Shown here: positions 63,363 to 64,000 of the stretch, piece after piece
Position numbering within the stretch: the stretch's first letter is position 1
Layout: each line of letters opens with the position of its first letter
NCBI RefSeq assembly: GCF_000308835.1
Contig: NZ_BAGN01000220.1
Location: 45,432 to 109,431, forward strand
Direction of reading: 5' to 3'
DNA: 64,000 bases
From: Nocardia vinacea NBRC 16497
Lineage (GTDB): Bacteria; Actinomycetota; Actinomycetes; Mycobacteriales; Mycobacteriaceae
Notes under the pieces: generated by a model
Told to the model about the DNA's origin: nothing
The model's input: the letters and a program-made list of their open reading frames with translations, nothing else
The model's database searches: none
Translations under genes and position numbers: made by a program

Positions 63363-64000
63363 TCAGGACAGCACCTGAACTCGGGTGAGCGACAAGATCG
63401 AATCGGCCGGGGTGGTCTCCGAATTCGCGGTTGCCTGCACGGCATCGGTCGCATCGAAATCCGCGTCGACGATGCGGGCGTAGGCACCGGGACCTTCGGC
63501 CTCGGCGTGCAACCAGACGAAGCCCTGATCGGCGAGGTCGACGGTGCGAGGCAGCGCAGCCGCGACCGTATCGGCGTCGTCCACGTCGATGTCGTCGAGG
63601 CAGACGCGCGCCGGAGCCGCCCGCAACGCGGGCCAGGAGGCGGCGAAGCCGGGGTGCAGCGGATGGCTGTCGACCTCGTCCTCGGGGACCCAGGCCAACG
63701 CACTGCTCTCCCGGTTGCGACTGGTCGGCAGGGTCATCACGGCATCGGCCACCACGGTGGTGTACGTCCAGCCGCTCAATGCCGTCGCGGTGATTCGCTC
63801 GCCGCGCACCCGAACATCGGCGGGATCGATGCCCGCCTCCTCCCATGCCTCGCGGACCGCCGCGTGCACCGGGGTCTCGTGGCTGTCGCGGGCGCCGCCG
63901 GGCAGCGCCCAGGTGCCGCCCTGATGACTCCACGGCGCGCGGTGTTGCAACAACACCGCGGAACCGCCGCCCGCGAGCGGGGCGCGCAGCAGAAGTCCGG
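63363..64000 (-). CDS. mutT3: NUDIX hydrolase MutT3-like (5' end outside window)
   Basis: The frame is open to the right edge (GLLLRAPLAGGGSAVLLQHR...), so the TTG at 63956 is not the true start. The NUDIX box GGARDSHETPVHAAVREAWEEAGI is intact (G-x5-E-x7-REUxEExGU). A further roughly 90 C-terminal residues fit M. tuberculosis MutT3 (Rv0413), which neighbours thiE in the same way. It likely hydrolyses oxidised or non-canonical nucleoside di/triphosphates. Confidence 0.9.
   Translation of the reverse strand, partial: GLLLRAPLAGGGSAVLLQHRAPWSHQGGTWALPGGARDSHETPVHAAVREAWEEAGIDPADVRVRGERITATALSGWTYTTVVADAVMTLPTSRNRESSALAWVPEDEVDSHPLHPGFAASWPALRAAPARVCLDDIDVDDADTVAAALPRTVDLADQGFVWLHAEAEGPGAYARIVDADFDATDAVQATANSETTPADSILSLTRVQVLS

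Overview
The window is high-GC actinobacterial chromosome, most likely Nocardia or a close mycolic-acid relative. This rests on codon use, many GTG starts, ATGA/TGATG gene overlaps, a KasA/KasB-type ketoacyl synthase, and gene order shared with Mycobacterium tuberculosis. No rRNA, tRNA, CRISPR array, prophage or large biosynthetic cluster was seen.

The backbone follows the M. tuberculosis segment Rv0413-Rv0433, read right to left. It comprises mutT3 (right edge), thiE, thiO-thiS-thiG, thiD, thiC, xthA, a GNAT gene, def, an Rv0430-like DUF3263 gene, an Rv0431-like LytR_C gene, sodC and an Rv0433-like GCS2 ligase. The thiamine genes, compact in M. tuberculosis, are spread here over 43 kb by inserted blocks, and thiC is inverted relative to the rest.

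Layout. 1-4.5 kb: Mrp cation/proton antiporter operon A(B)-C-D-E-F-G, cut by the left edge. 4.6-12.3 kb: PAP2 membrane protein, GCS2 ligase, sodC, LytR_C, DUF3263, def, GNAT, xthA and Uma2. 12.4-19.9 kb: long acyl-CoA dehydrogenase with a TetR, homogentisate dioxygenase/fumarylacetoacetase pair, and a TetR/secreted-lipase pair with a clear operator. 20-23.1 kb: thiC with a TPP riboswitch, and a catalytically intact-looking TnpB whose reading frame ends inside that riboswitch. 23.2-26.4 kb: VOC and MarR genes followed by gene debris (a YceI tail, an IS982-type transposase head, a TPR-regulator remnant). 26.5-33.8 kb: DUF1772 protein, TetR/KAS/thioesterase unit, SH3-repeat protein, TetR/epoxide hydrolase pair. 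33.8-43.4 kb: NmrA-like protein, Zur-type CobW GTPase, SsuD, thiD, TetR, small basic protein, methyltransferase, GT2-GtrA fusion with a GT39 enzyme. 43.5-54.7 kb: SDR, small secreted protein, a broken locus, and the overlapping operon AtuA/DUF1446-FadE-AccD-AccA-FadE-EchA-TetR (like M. tuberculosis Rv0976c to echA7). 54.8-64 kb: small membrane protein, large cruciform element, class III cyclase, ABC-2 exporter, an XRE/TPR regulator with two small overlapping genes, thiG-thiS-thiO, thiE and mutT3.

The most unusual signals are at DNA level. First, a 51-bp repeat family (four copies) sits at the start codons of acyl-CoA-metabolism genes. It keeps a 17-codon frame and a hairpin whose stem covaries between copies. 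Second, a separate roughly 45-bp family is found in frame inside the PAP2 gene, in frame inside the biotin carboxylase domain (a 66-bp insertion flanked by 8-bp direct repeats), and once between genes. Third, a roughly 140-nt nested cruciform lies at 55050-55191. Several TetR and MarR genes also have convincing palindromic operators in their divergent gaps.
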